This document shows, piece by piece, positions 27,198 to 36,957 of a stretch of 64,000 nt of DNA. This DNA is from Saccharomonospora cyanea NA-134 (lineage in GTDB: Bacteria; Actinomycetota; Actinomycetes; Mycobacteriales; Pseudonocardiaceae), in assembly GCF_000244975.1 (NCBI RefSeq), contig NZ_CM001440.1:4820325-4884324 (forward strand), given 5' to 3'. How positions within the stretch are numbered: position 1 is the stretch's first letter; each line of letters begins with the position of its first letter. Below the pieces are notes generated by a model. It saw nothing but the letters and a program-made list of their open reading frames with translations, searched no databases and had not been told where the DNA came from. Both the position numbers and the translations under genes were made by a program.

Positions 27198-30100
27198 CAG
27201 ACCTGCTTCCCGAACGCCGCCGCGATCTTGCGCACCAGATCCTCCTCGTCGTCGCCTTCATCGAGCAGCCAGGACTGCCAGCCATGACGGCGTAGCCATT
27301 CGTCTCTCTCGTCACAGACGTCGATGACAGTCGCGAACTTCCGCTCGGGCCAGCAGTATTCCACCGGCCACAGGTGGGCCCGAGGATCACCGACCTCACC
27401 ACCGGGCTCGGGATCCGGGATGTCCAGCTCGGCCAGCCGCCTTCCGACCCGAGCGAGCCGGTCGTGGGTGAATTCGATGACGAGTTCCCAGCGGGGAGAC
27501 ACGACATCCACGGTCGCTTTCTCCGTGGCCGGTGGCTGAGCCAGGGGCAGTGACCGGCCGGCGAAGACGTCGAGTGAGCGCCAGGTCCAGCACTCCGCCA
27601 TCCGCATCGGCATGGCATGTGCGTGTCTGGGAAGGGGAAGGAACTGGAGCACGTTCGACCACCTGAGCCAGTCCCGCCACTGCTGTTCGTGGGACCGGCC
27701 GCCCACCTCGCTGGGCCGGTCGTCCAGCACGGTCACCGCCCCGACGGTGTCGGTTCCGGCTCCTTGCGAGCTGCCGACGACCGCGATGGGAAGCCCCGAG
27801 GTACCAGCACAGGAGGCGAGCACGATCGGACCACCACGTCCGTCGGGTCTCCCGTCCCGGGCCCAGTCCAGCAATGTCCGAGGCAGGCTCTCCGGGGCCA
27901 CCTGCGTCGGCGGATGCCTGCGGTGGTTCTCCGAAGCCATGAGAGCGATACAGGTCTGTACCGCCGTCTGTTCCCATACCGGCTCGGCAGGGTCGCGAAG
28001 GTACTCCAGCAGAGCCCGCATCGGGTTTCCCCAGAGCAACGAGGCACGTCTGTCGCCGACTGCGGCTCGGGCGACGTTGACGACCTTGCTGTCGACCAGG
28101 GTCGGTAGGTCGCTGTCGTAGCCGTCGAGCATCCGTGCGAAGTCGTCGACGTCCTGGAAGGTCAGGGACCACACGCGGTACCCCTCGTCGCGCAGGGCGG
28201 CCCGCTTGGCGGCGTCGTCCGAGGTGCGGTCGTTCTCGACCGAGGCGTGGTAAGCCCGCCCGTCGAGGTAGACCGCGACGGGTGAGTCCTGGGCATCCTG
28301 CCGCGTGAACAGGAAGTCGGGTTCCGTCGTAACCCCGCCTGCCGTGACCCGGACCAGGGGACGCACGGTCCAACGGCGCGGCTCCTGGTCCGGGTTGAGC
28401 AGGCGGATGTCGAGTTCTTCGCCTCTCTGGCCTGTCGAACCCGTCCAGGACTGCCCCTCGCCCCGGCTCACCGCGCCTTTGAGCACCTCACGGAACCGGA
28501 GTTCCAGCTCGGAAAGCTGGAGGGAGGAGATGTCGATGTCGGCGACGGTCGGGATGTCCTCCACGGACCAGTTGCCGAGGAGATCGGCGAGCAGCTCCAG
28601 GGCCACGCGCCGATTGGCGTGCTCCACCTCGCCCGGCTCGGCCACACCGAGCAGGCAGCGGTGACAGGCGGCGCGACCTTCGAACTGGCATTGGCAGGCG
28701 CTGAGCACGTCGTGGGCCTGCCGCAGGATGCGGTGCATCCGCTCGGGATCCCCGAAGCGGTCGAGGTAGCCGGTGCCGCCGGGGACCGTGTCGTGCAGTA
28801 CCAGGAACTGCCTGACCCGCCGGTGTTCGTCGGGCATGCGGGCGGTGACGATGTCGAGGTGCTGGGGCGCACCACCGAAGTCCCGGTGCAGCCCGAGAAG
28901 GAGAGCAGTCTTCAACGAGGTGAGCCGAAGGTTGACGTGGAAGGTGGACACGGGAAGCAGCAGCCGCACGGCCTGGGTGGTGATCTCGTGCGAGAGCAGG
29001 AGATCCACCCAGCGTGGTGGGGTTCCCCGCCGTGTCGAACACCATCCGCGATGCCGCACCTTGTCCTCGGCTCCCTGCCGGACGACCCCGCAGTACGCGC
29101 AACTCGGGAACCGCGGTGCCGACGTGTGAGTCCCGGCGACGGAGGTGTCGGGTCCGGGGCGGTCGGCACGGCCGAGGTTGACCGTGCGAACGGTCGCCCT
29201 GCGGACGTACTCGGCGCCGAAGGCGTGGCCCCTGAGCCGCCACGCGCGCTGGATCTGCTCGGAATCCACGTCCACACCGGTGACCGTGGTGAACCGGGTC
29301 CGGGTCCGGTCCTCGCTCTCGTCCTCGATCAACGCCTCGTCACGGCGGTGGACAGCGGAGACCTTCCGTAGTTCGAGTACCTTGTGCACGGCACCGGCGT
29401 CGGCGACCCCGGTCCCCCGGCAGCGGGGACACGAGCCGGGTGCTGGCTCGACGGTCTCGGTTCCCCAGCCACAGTCCGGGCACAACCGCATGTGCCGCCA
29501 ATGCGGCCTGCCGGACGGACCGAGCTCCAGAGCATCGATCTCCACCCGGTATCCCTGGGCGTAGAACACCGCGCCCGGCGCGAACTCCGTGAGGGCGGTA
29601 CGGCTGCCACGCCCGTAGCTGTGTTCGCTGGTGTGGAGCTTCCTGTCGCCCTCGTCGTCGGTGGTCCACCACAACGAGACGTCGAGTTCGGTGTGGTCGT
29701 CGCGCAGGTTGTAGCTCGGGAGCAGGGACAGCTCACCGAGTCCTGTCAGAGCGTTGCGGTTCCACGTGTCACGCAGCATCTGGTTGAGTGCTCTGGACTC
29801 GCCGGACCAGCGGCGGCGGTCCTCGGCCTGGGTGTCGTCCAGGTGCCCCTGCGCGTCGAGGTCGGCGATCGCCTGAGCCAGCTCGCCCAGCCGGTGTTTC
29901 AGTTCGCTGCGCTGCTCGGCCCACCGGGAGACCGCGCGGGCGAGCCTGTCGCGCAGACCCTTCGCGGCGAAGGCGCGCACCGCCTTGTGGACGTCCTCGT
30001 CCACGGCGTCGCCGTAGAGTGCGAGGAACTGCCCTGCCAGGGAGTCGGCTTCCGGGATCACCGTGTCGACGAACTGCCGCAGCCAGCTTCCCTCCGCCAG

Positions 30101-33100
30101 TCCGTTGTCGAGCAGCGCGCCGAGCAGGCGGGGCATCTCGCGGTCGAGCCGGATGTCCCCCGACGCGACCCTGTCGAGGCAGTAAGCCAGGTACTGCCTG
30201 CACAGCAACTCGGTGGCCGACAGGTACGCGGCGGGCGGCACGACCTCGCCGTCGATGAGGTGTTTCGGCTCCGACAGGTAATACAGCTCCCGAGGATTGC
30301 TCGGCACTGTCGCGAGCACCAGCGCGTTGCCGGTGGACCGGCCTGCCCGCCCGACGCGTTGGAGATAGTTCGCGGGGGTGGGCGGCAGGGAGGCGAGCCC
30401 GACGGTCGACAGGTCACCGATGTCGATACCCAGCTCCAACGTCGGCGTGCACGTGAGCACGTTCGGGTCGGTCGGTGAGGAACCGCTGGAGAACCGGCGT
30501 TCGACCGCGAGGCGGGTGTCGTCGTCCAGCAGCGCCGTGTGCTCGTGGCTGACGAGGTGCCGCAGGCGCCCGGAACGGTAGAGCCTGCGGTAGAAGTTGT
30601 CGTCCCGCACGCGGTGGGGTTCCAGCCGTCCGGTGCAACGCATCCGGGGACACGGCGCGGACGTCCAGTGGTCGGCCCGCCCTGGCGCGACAGGCTGGAT
30701 GTGGTGGCATTTCGGGCACCTCAAGTGCGCACGTTCCAGCTCGTGGTCGCCCAGCGGGAGCAGGACGATCCGGGCGGGGTCGAGCCCGAACACCGCGGCG
30801 TCCGACTGGGACGTGCGGCGCAGCAACGGCGGGGCCTCCCCCTCGGCCAGCAGCCGGACAACCGGTTCGACGAGGGCGCGGGCCTCGGCCCTGCCGACGC
30901 CGAGGCACCGTTCCGTCCAGTCGACCAGCCACGACTCGCCGCGCGGGCGGAGGCTGTCGAACTCTCCCCTGCCCGACGTGCTGTAGAAGACGGGGGCGGG
31001 CCGCCCACGGGGGAACTTCTGCATCCCCGCGGGGCTCCCGCCCCAGATCGGCCACCGGTTGCCGTCGCGCTGCACATACGTGTCGAGCCACCGGTGCGCG
31101 ATGCCGCCGCGCCTGCGCAGCCGGTCGAGCAGGCCCAGCAGCAAGACCTCGTACGCCGCCCGGTCGGGCAGGGTCATGCCGCGTTCGGGCAGGTTCTCGT
31201 GGACGTCGCGGGCGAGTGCCGCGTACCGGTCGAGGTCCACGTCGTAGTCGACCCCGAGCGCGCCAGTGAGTTCCAGCGTCCGGCCGAGCCGCGAGCGTAG
31301 TCCGACTTCGAGGTGCGCCTGGAAGGCCAACCGGGTTCCGAGTAGTCGCCGCCTGCGCCCGCCACTGTCGTGATCGAGCCATTCGCCTTCGAAGCCGAGC
31401 CTGCGCGCGAAGTCCGGCGGGGCGATGGCGTAGAGATCCGGGATGGGACTCGCAGCTAGGGAGGCGGTCACGTCCTGCAGGCTGCGCGGCTCTCCGCCGA
31501 CGGCGCGCAGCAGCGCTGAGCGCAGGTTGAACTGGAACGCCCTGCCCTCGATGAAGGCCGCACGGTGCGCGGCGTCCTGGACCGAGTCGGTGAAGACGAG
31601 GGTCTTCTTCTCCCCGTCGCTGACGAGGTTGGAGCCGAACAACTGGGTGAGCGCCACGCTGACCAGGGTCGCCACCGACGAACCGAGGAACCGGATGGCA
31701 TCGTCGGAGTCACAGGACGGGCACCGTTGCGCGGCTGCGGCGTCCCCGTCGGGGGTCACGAGCACGGGCAGCCCCGGCTCGCCGTCGCGGCAGTACCCGA
31801 GTGTCTCGAGATCGATGCGCCGGGCACCGGGCTCGTCGTCGCGGGCGAGCAGGAGCGTGCGCAGCTTCCGACGTTCGGTCACGCTCGTGCGCCACACCTT
31901 CTCAGGGGAGCCTTCCAGCTCCTCCCCGAGTTCGGTGGCCACCGTCTGCCATCCCGACCGGCCGCACACGCGGCAGTAGGCGGCGGGCAGGTAGCGCACG
32001 TCGTGGTCGGTGGGCCCGTCGTGCCACCAGCCGAACTGCGGTTCTGGCTTGACGGCGCGCAGCATCCGCGTGAGTTCGCGGATCCAGAGCTGAACTTCGA
32101 GATTGACCAGCGGCCGGGTGCGGCCTCGGCCCCCGTCGAGCCGGGCCGCGGACAGCAGCGCCAGGAAACGCAGGAGTGCGTTCTCGACTCCTTCCGGGTC
32201 CTGCTGTCTGGCGACGCCCCACTGCAGGACGCCCGAGTTGGTGACCGCGTCCACGGCTTCGGGCAGTGTCAGCGGCTCGCCCGCGAGCGCCTGCACCACG
32301 GCCCGGGTGAGGAAGCTGCGGCTGAGCCGTCTCCCGAGCGCGAGCCGGTCGGGGATGGCTCCCCCGAGGAACACATGGGCAAGGGCCTGCCAGGAGTCGG
32401 GGCGGGTCGCGTCGGGTTGGGGAAGCAGGTTGACCGACATCACGTCGGGGATGGGCAGGCTGAAGTCGACGTCCGGCACCACGTCGGCGGCGTCCAGGCG
32501 GTTCTCGGTGATGACGGCGTCCGGCTCGAACGGCGTGCCGAAGACGGTCTCGGCGAAGTTCCGCAATTCGTCCGAGCGGGTGGCGCCACCGAGAGTGGCG
32601 GAGGTGGCGACGGGGGTGATCCGGCCGAGCGGGCGGCCGGGTTCGGCGACCCTGAGTGTCGCGCCGAGGCGACGCAGCAGCATGGCGACGTCGGTGCCCT
32701 GCGCGCCGTCGTAGGTGTGGAACTCGTCGAGAACCAGGTAGCGCAGGCTCGTGGCCGACTGCTCCCACAGTGGCGCGTCCGCCGGTCGCAGCAGCAACAG
32801 GTCGAGCATCTTGTAGTTGGTCAGCAGGATGTCCGGAGGGTCCTCCCGCAGCGCCCTCCGGCTGTCCACGAGGTGCTCACGGGACGGCTGTGTGTGCTTG
32901 CCCTCCCCGCCGATGTACACGCCCGCGGTGACGTCCTTGAGCCGGGGATCGTCGTGCAGCAGCTCCGCGATGCGGCGGGCCTGGTCGCTGACGAGCGCGT
33001 TCATCGGGTACAGCAGGAGCGCCTTGATCCCCTTCTCACCGCGGGCCCGTGCGCGCACGGCGTGGTCGAGCACCGGGTAGAGGAACGATTCGGTCTTGCC

Positions 33101-33421
33101 CGAGCCCGTGCCCGTGGTAACGATGGTCGGTTCGGCGGCGCCCTCGCGCGTGGAAAGGCGCTCGAACGCCTTCGCCTGGTGCTGGTAGGGCGTGAACCCC
33201 TCCGGCAACCAGTCCAGCGGGGAGCGCCATCTGCGGCTCACCGGATGAAAGGGGGTCCGCACCCGCAGGTACGGGCCGCGGAAGATACCGGTGTCCGGGG
33301 CCATGAGGAACGATTCCAACGCCGCGCGGGCGTCGTCGTCGGCCAGGGCGAAGGTGGTGGACAGGTACTCCGTGACCGCGTGTTTGGTCTCCTCCTCCAG
33401 CAACGACGGGTACATCGGCAC
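27197..33421 (-). CDS. Giant DEAD/DEAH helicase with DUF1998-like zinc region and nuclease-like domain
   Basis: 2074 residues. N-terminal SF2 helicase: [14 protein letters not shown] (motif I, 101-114), [14 protein letters not shown] (II, DEFH at 232-235), VATSATLGG (III) and [13 protein letters not shown] (VI, near 1027). Motif VI is unusually far away because a roughly 600-residue insertion, with CRVCGRSG and CPSC zinc-type pairs, separates the two RecA lobes. A cysteine cluster near 1587 (CQCQF, CHRCLLG) resembles the DUF1998/MrfA C-terminal zinc module. Around 1690-1765, [22 protein letters not shown] and [12 protein letters not shown] look like a Vsr/DUF559-type PD-(D/E)xK nuclease fold. 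GGAAGGAAG precedes the ATG. The 5' gap of about 195 bp allows an own promoter. Probable defence effector or translocase; no exact family is claimed. Confidence 0.83.
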   Translation of the reverse strand: MPMYPSLLEEETKHAVTEYLSTTFALADDDARAALESFLMAPDTGIFRGPYLRVRTPFHPVSRRWRSPLDWLPEGFTPYQHQAKAFERLSTREGAAEPTIVTTGTGSGKTESFLYPVLDHAVRARARGEKGIKALLLYPMNALVSDQARRIAELLHDDPRLKDVTAGVYIGGEGKHTQPSREHLVDSRRALREDPPDILLTNYKMLDLLLLRPADAPLWEQSATSLRYLVLDEFHTYDGAQGTDVAMLLRRLGATLRVAEPGRPLGRITPVATSATLGGATRSDELRNFAETVFGTPFEPDAVITENRLDAADVVPDVDFSLPIPDVMSVNLLPQPDATRPDSWQALAHVFLGGAIPDRLALGRRLSRSFLTRAVVQALAGEPLTLPEAVDAVTNSGVLQWGVARQQDPEGVENALLRFLALLSAARLDGGRGRTRPLVNLEVQLWIRELTRMLRAVKPEPQFGWWHDGPTDHDVRYLPAAYCRVCGRSGWQTVATELGEELEGSPEKVWRTSVTERRKLRTLLLARDDEPGARRIDLETLGYCRDGEPGLPVLVTPDGDAAAAQRCPSCDSDDAIRFLGSSVATLVSVALTQLFGSNLVSDGEKKTLVFTDSVQDAAHRAAFIEGRAFQFNLRSALLRAVGGEPRSLQDVTASLAASPIPDLYAIAPPDFARRLGFEGEWLDHDSGGRRRRLLGTRLAFQAHLEVGLRSRLGRTLELTGALGVDYDVDLDRYAALARDVHENLPERGMTLPDRAAYEVLLLGLLDRLRRRGGIAHRWLDTYVQRDGNRWPIWGGSPAGMQKFPRGRPAPVFYSTSGRGEFDSLRPRGESWLVDWTERCLGVGRAEARALVEPVVRLLAEGEAPPLLRRTSQSDAAVFGLDPARIVLLPLGDHELERAHLRCPKCHHIQPVAPGRADHWTSAPCPRMRCTGRLEPHRVRDDNFYRRLYRSGRLRHLVSHEHTALLDDDTRLAVERRFSSGSSPTDPNVLTCTPTLELGIDIGDLSTVGLASLPPTPANYLQRVGRAGRSTGNALVLATVPSNPRELYYLSEPKHLIDGEVVPPAAYLSATELLCRQYLAYCLDRVASGDIRLDREMPRLLGALLDNGLAEGSWLRQFVDTVIPEADSLAGQFLALYGDAVDEDVHKAVRAFAAKGLRDRLARAVSRWAEQRSELKHRLGELAQAIADLDAQGHLDDTQAEDRRRWSGESRALNQMLRDTWNRNALTGLGELSLLPSYNLRDDHTELDVSLWWTTDDEGDRKLHTSEHSYGRGSRTALTEFAPGAVFYAQGYRVEIDALELGPSGRPHWRHMRLCPDCGWGTETVEPAPGSCPRCRGTGVADAGAVHKVLELRKVSAVHRRDEALIEDESEDRTRTRFTTVTGVDVDSEQIQRAWRLRGHAFGAEYVRRATVRTVNLGRADRPGPDTSVAGTHTSAPRFPSCAYCGVVRQGAEDKVRHRGWCSTRRGTPPRWVDLLLSHEITTQAVRLLLPVSTFHVNLRLTSLKTALLLGLHRDFGGAPQHLDIVTARMPDEHRRVRQFLVLHDTVPGGTGYLDRFGDPERMHRILRQAHDVLSACQCQFEGRAACHRCLLGVAEPGEVEHANRRVALELLADLLGNWSVEDIPTVADIDISSLQLSELELRFREVLKGAVSRGEGQSWTGSTGQRGEELDIRLLNPDQEPRRWTVRPLVRVTAGGVTTEPDFLFTRQDAQDSPVAVYLDGRAYHASVENDRTSDDAAKRAALRDEGYRVWSLTFQDVDDFARMLDGYDSDLPTLVDSKVVNVARAAVGDRRASLLWGNPMRALLEYLRDPAEPVWEQTAVQTCIALMASENHRRHPPTQVAPESLPRTLLDWARDGRPDGRGGPIVLASCAGTSGLPIAVVGSSQGAGTDTVGAVTVLDDRPSEVGGRSHEQQWRDWLRWSNVLQFLPLPRHAHAMPMRMAECWTWRSLDVFAGRSLPLAQPPATEKATVDVVSPRWELVIEFTHDRLARVGRRLAELDIPDPEPGGEVGDPRAHLWPVEYCWPERKFATVIDVCDERDEWLRRHGWQSWLLDEGDDEEDLVRKIAAAFGKQV

Positions 33422-33616
33422 TTCCTTCCGGGCCTGGCCGTGTGATCACTCTGCGTGGTACGTCGCTCCCGAGCCGGGTTCCGTTAATGGACGTTACCGA
33501 TTCGCCGCTGTGCCGTGGCCCGGGTGGTGGGCAACCGGGAGGCGGCCAAGGTCACCGAAGGCAGGACCCCGGCCGGCACGTAGCCGTGGCGGGCGGGCTT
33601 CGCTCAGGCAAGCAAC

Positions 33617-34132
33617 TCAGTGACGTTTGCCCAGCCCGGGCAACCCGCCTGTGATCGTGTGGACGCTCGAACTCTCCTCGCTGGTCCTCCGGTCCAGTTC
33701 CGCGGCTTCCCGAGCTCGTGCAGCCGGGGTATCGGGCTGGGGCTCCCGGCGTGCGTTCGTAGATCGGCGCATTACCTTCCGGACACGGTTGAGGCACGCC
33801 GTCGCGTGAGCACGCATGTTGTGGCATTTGGTGACGGCGGGATCGTCCGGATCTTCGAGGTACCGAAGATGCGCTTCGATGTCGGCCACCAGCGCACGGA
33901 GCGTCTCCTGGAGGGCTTCTCCGCGCTCACGGAGAAGCCCTCCAGGAGGCTGTCGGCGCTGTTCGACCATGAACGTCTCGACTTCGGCCGTGACCGCCTT
34001 CGAGCGGCGACGAAGATGAACGACCATGGGATCGGCGATGTCGCGTGCTCGGCGTCTGACCTCGGCTCGCTTGGGGTGTTCGGATGCCATAACCGGTCGT
34101 CGGTTCGCCAGGTATTCATGTTTCAGTCGCAT
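33617..34132 (-). CDS. Small charged helical protein with GGLPGLGKR tail
   Basis: About 171 residues, rich in Arg, Glu and Ala and predicted all-helical, with no recognised domain. The final residues SSVHTITGGLPGLGKRH are almost identical in pattern to the end of an otherwise different protein encoded at 52232-52942 ([17 protein letters not shown]). The tail follows an acidic/basic linker in both, which suggests a conserved C-terminal peptide. The start is uncertain: ATG at 34132 has GGTGAG upstream, while GTG 34144 and ATG 34090 are alternatives. It sits between the ParB-like gene and the giant helicase gene on the same strand. Confidence 0.6.
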   Translation of the reverse strand: MRLKHEYLANRRPVMASEHPKRAEVRRRARDIADPMVVHLRRRSKAVTAEVETFMVEQRRQPPGGLLRERGEALQETLRALVADIEAHLRYLEDPDDPAVTKCHNMRAHATACLNRVRKVMRRSTNARREPQPDTPAARAREAAELDRRTSEESSSVHTITGGLPGLGKRH

Positions 34133-34226
34133 CGACGGACTCACCGGTCAGCACGGCATCCGACCGGGTCTGGCCCCGTATCGGCTGGTGAAATGTGCGG
34201 GCGCGGTGGGGTCTGGAAAGTGGGGC

Positions 34227-35072
34227 TTACAGGTGCAGCGCGTTGGGCTCGTTTCCGCCCTTCTTACTTACTTTGGGCATGGCCTCCTTGGGGGACCGCC
34301 GCAACAGTTTCATCTGACGACCTTCCACCCACGCGTTCCACGCCTTGAGATAGTAGAGAAGGTGCTCCCGTGAGTCGTCACTTTTGCGGTGCCGCTTTCC
34401 CGCCGCGAGATCCAGCATTGTGTTACGCAACGTCAGACGCGGATCGCCGACCTGCAACCCCGCGCCGGTGATCAAGCCTTCGCGCCACGGTGTCTGGTCG
34501 ACCTCGGGCCTCTCCCTCCGCGTGACGTACCAGCCGATGGAGGCAGCGGTCACTGTGATCTTGATGGCACGGCTGATCTGGAGCCCTTGGGTGATGGCGG
34601 TGCGCATTCCAGGGTGCTCTTCGAGCAAACTCAGCAGTTGCAGGTGTGTCACCTGGCTCGTGCCGCCTGACCAGCCGCTGTCGGGTTGGGTGAGGTACAG
34701 GTGGAGACCACGCAACGCAGCGGCCAGGTGGGTTCCGTTGGACTCCCCGGCCAAGGAGAGAGCATCCCGTCCGGTCCGCTTTCGTCCCGTGTCCATCACC
34801 GCGAACGCCGACCGGGGAACCCCGTGTGTCACAGAGATCCGAACAGGTACTCCCGCCTTCTTGATCGCGGCCAGCCGGTGCTGACCGTCGACCAGTAAGC
34901 CGTCCTCGTCGAAGGCGATCCCCTGGTGGGTCAACTGCCACTCGCCACGCTCGATGGCACGCGCGAGGGACGTCACCGTCTGGCTGCTCAAAGGGCGGTT
35001 GTTCGTGTTCTTCTCCGCCAGCCATTTCTCGGCCATCTCAGGTGTTACCGTGCAGATCTCTGTATGCATCAT
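34227..35072 (-). CDS. ParB/DGQHR-domain protein
   Basis: 281 residues. The N-terminal third has the ParB/sulfiredoxin-like signature: an NNRPLSSQTVTSLARAI helix, HQGIAFDEDGLLVDGQHRLA with the DGQHR core near residue 62, and ISVTHGVPRSAFAVMDTGRK. The rest is helical, without a recognisable HTH. Similar proteins are frequent in actinophages and genomic islands; some ParB-fold proteins hydrolyse nucleotides or cut DNA. It follows the DUF262 gene by 76 bp on the same strand, and that protein carries a related DGQQR motif. Its lower GC hints at a phage origin. Role in the locus unknown. Confidence 0.72.
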   Translation of the reverse strand: MMHTEICTVTPEMAEKWLAEKNTNNRPLSSQTVTSLARAIERGEWQLTHQGIAFDEDGLLVDGQHRLAAIKKAGVPVRISVTHGVPRSAFAVMDTGRKRTGRDALSLAGESNGTHLAAALRGLHLYLTQPDSGWSGGTSQVTHLQLLSLLEEHPGMRTAITQGLQISRAIKITVTAASIGWYVTRRERPEVDQTPWREGLITGAGLQVGDPRLTLRNTMLDLAAGKRHRKSDDSREHLLYYLKAWNAWVEGRQMKLLRRSPKEAMPKVSKKGGNEPNALHL

Positions 35073-35148
35073 CGAAGTCTTTTCAAGTCGCGGTGGACAG
35101 CGAGTGGGCGTAGCGCTAGATCATCGGGAACAGGCGTATTGTCCGCCT

Positions 35149-36957
35149 CTACTTCCACTCCGGTGCATCCGGCCCGGGCCAGATGTCGATCAGTCGCTGT
35201 GCCAGCCATTCGCCGCGCTCGTCGATGGCTTCCTCGTTCCACTCCTCCCGCCTGGAGAGACGGGAGTTGAGCAAGAGCACGCTGTGCTGGTTCAGGGCGG
35301 CGCGTTTGGTTTTCCAGTCGGAATTCGACATCGCCGCGTTGAGCGGGTGAGTCACGATGGTGAGATTGCCGAGCCTGTGCAGCCGTGCCGCGCGTGCGTC
35401 CTCTCCGGAGGGGCTGGCGGAATCAGGAAGCGGCCAGTGGGTTTTCCAGTCCTGTGGCAGCAGGTGTTCCAGTGTCAGCTTGCGGTCGCTGGGCAGGTGT
35501 TCGGACTTCTCCGCGCGTAAGCTTTCCTCCACCGCTGCTAGCGCCATGACGATGCGAGGCTGGGACACGGTTCCGTAAACGTCCCTCGTCATCAGGAAGT
35601 CTCGGAGCTCCTCGTCGTCCGGCCAGCGACTCACCATCGCCGCCGAGCCCGCGAGGCCGGCATGGAGTGCGTCATCGGCGTGTTCGAGATTCTCCTTGAG
35701 CTTCCCGACGAGCGTGGGAATGAGCCGGTTGTAGTTCTTCGCCGTCATCCGCATCAGCGCGCGTCGAGCCAGCCATGATTCGAGCATGTGCAGAGCTCGC
35801 CGACGACGGTGCGTGCTGACTTCGGGGGAACGGAACAGCAGCAGGACGATGGGCAGGACCGTACCCGCGTCCAACAGCGTCAACCGCGCGAAGAAGCGGC
35901 CTTCCGGCGACTCGGCGGGAAACTCGTCGAAGGAGCGCATCACTGCAGCATCGGAACACAGCTCGTTGATCAACGCCTTCGCGTCGACGCCGCCCGTCAG
36001 CACACGTTTGTTGAACGTCGCGAACAGTTCCGTCGCCGGGATGACATTGCCCAGTCGCATGGTGAGCCAGTGCATCAGGAAAAGCTCGCCGGTCGGCCGG
36101 TTGAGCCTGCCCTGACGGCGCTTCTGCCGCCAGTAGTCGTCGTCGAGCTGGGGTCGCCACACGTGCTCGTACAACGCGTCCGTGTCGTGACTCTGGTTGG
36201 TCGCGAGGCGGAACACCGCGTTCTTCACCAGGTCGAGAGACAGCAGCGGCGTACCTCGTGCGTTGAGGGTCTCGAAGATCACCTGGGCGTTGTCGCCGGG
36301 TTCCAGCGTGATCGACACGACCTTGAGCAGGTCGCACAGCGTGATCCGGAGCTGTTCGGCACGTTCGGAAACCGGTCGGTCGTCGGGGTCCTCGTCGTCC
36401 CCGCCACGCAGATAGTTGCCGATCTGCGTTGTGAAGTAGTCGAACGCCTCGTCGATGAGGTTGCTCGGGTCGTCCCGACGGCCAGGTGGTGGACCGTCGG
36501 CGGACATGACTGCGACGAATGCCTCTCGGTTGGCGTTCGTGGGCCATACCTTCAGCAGGTCGGTTCCCTTGGCCTTGCGTGGGTTGTTGCTGATCAGTTC
36601 GCGCAGGATCTCCGCGTCGTTGTCAGCGCCGACCTCGGTCATGGCCTTGGCGGCCGCGGCCACGAGCAGTTGCAACGTGGTGAGGCGCTGCTGACCGTCG
36701 ATGACCGTGAACCGGGGAATCCGGCCCGGAGCTGTCTGCTCCTGGTCGAGCACGATGGCACCGAGGAAGTGGGACCATTGGGCGTAGTTTCCCAGGCCTC
36801 CCGTGTCTTCCTGATGGTGCAGCAGAGCGGTGATGTCCTGCCACAGCGGTCCCCACTGTTCCTCCTCGTTCCAGACGTACGGGCGCTGATAGAGAGGGAC
36901 GATGTAACGGACGTCGCGCTCGAACAGTTCCTGGACGGTGTGGGTGGCGGGCTTCAT
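35149..36957 (-). CDS. DUF262-DUF1524 protein (GmrSD-like type IV restriction nuclease)
   Basis: 602 residues. The N-terminal DUF262 domain has FERDVRYIVPLYQRPYVWNE, FLGAIVLDQ and FTVIDGQQRLTTLQLLVAAA (the DGQQR nucleotide-binding loop). The C-terminal DUF1524 domain carries the HNH-like set KLTLEHLLPQDW and RLHRLGNLTIVTHPLNA with a downstream N and K. The single-chain layout matches GmrSD/BrxU-type enzymes, which cut DNA with modified cytosines using NTP. Start ATG 36957 overlaps the methyltransferase stop as ATGA, with GGAGGAGAG upstream, so expression is coupled to the methyltransferase. A frame open further upstream is not used. Substrate modification is inference. Confidence 0.85.
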   Translation of the reverse strand: MKPATHTVQELFERDVRYIVPLYQRPYVWNEEEQWGPLWQDITALLHHQEDTGGLGNYAQWSHFLGAIVLDQEQTAPGRIPRFTVIDGQQRLTTLQLLVAAAAKAMTEVGADNDAEILRELISNNPRKAKGTDLLKVWPTNANREAFVAVMSADGPPPGRRDDPSNLIDEAFDYFTTQIGNYLRGGDDEDPDDRPVSERAEQLRITLCDLLKVVSITLEPGDNAQVIFETLNARGTPLLSLDLVKNAVFRLATNQSHDTDALYEHVWRPQLDDDYWRQKRRQGRLNRPTGELFLMHWLTMRLGNVIPATELFATFNKRVLTGGVDAKALINELCSDAAVMRSFDEFPAESPEGRFFARLTLLDAGTVLPIVLLLFRSPEVSTHRRRRALHMLESWLARRALMRMTAKNYNRLIPTLVGKLKENLEHADDALHAGLAGSAAMVSRWPDDEELRDFLMTRDVYGTVSQPRIVMALAAVEESLRAEKSEHLPSDRKLTLEHLLPQDWKTHWPLPDSASPSGEDARAARLHRLGNLTIVTHPLNAAMSNSDWKTKRAALNQHSVLLLNSRLSRREEWNEEAIDERGEWLAQRLIDIWPGPDAPEWK

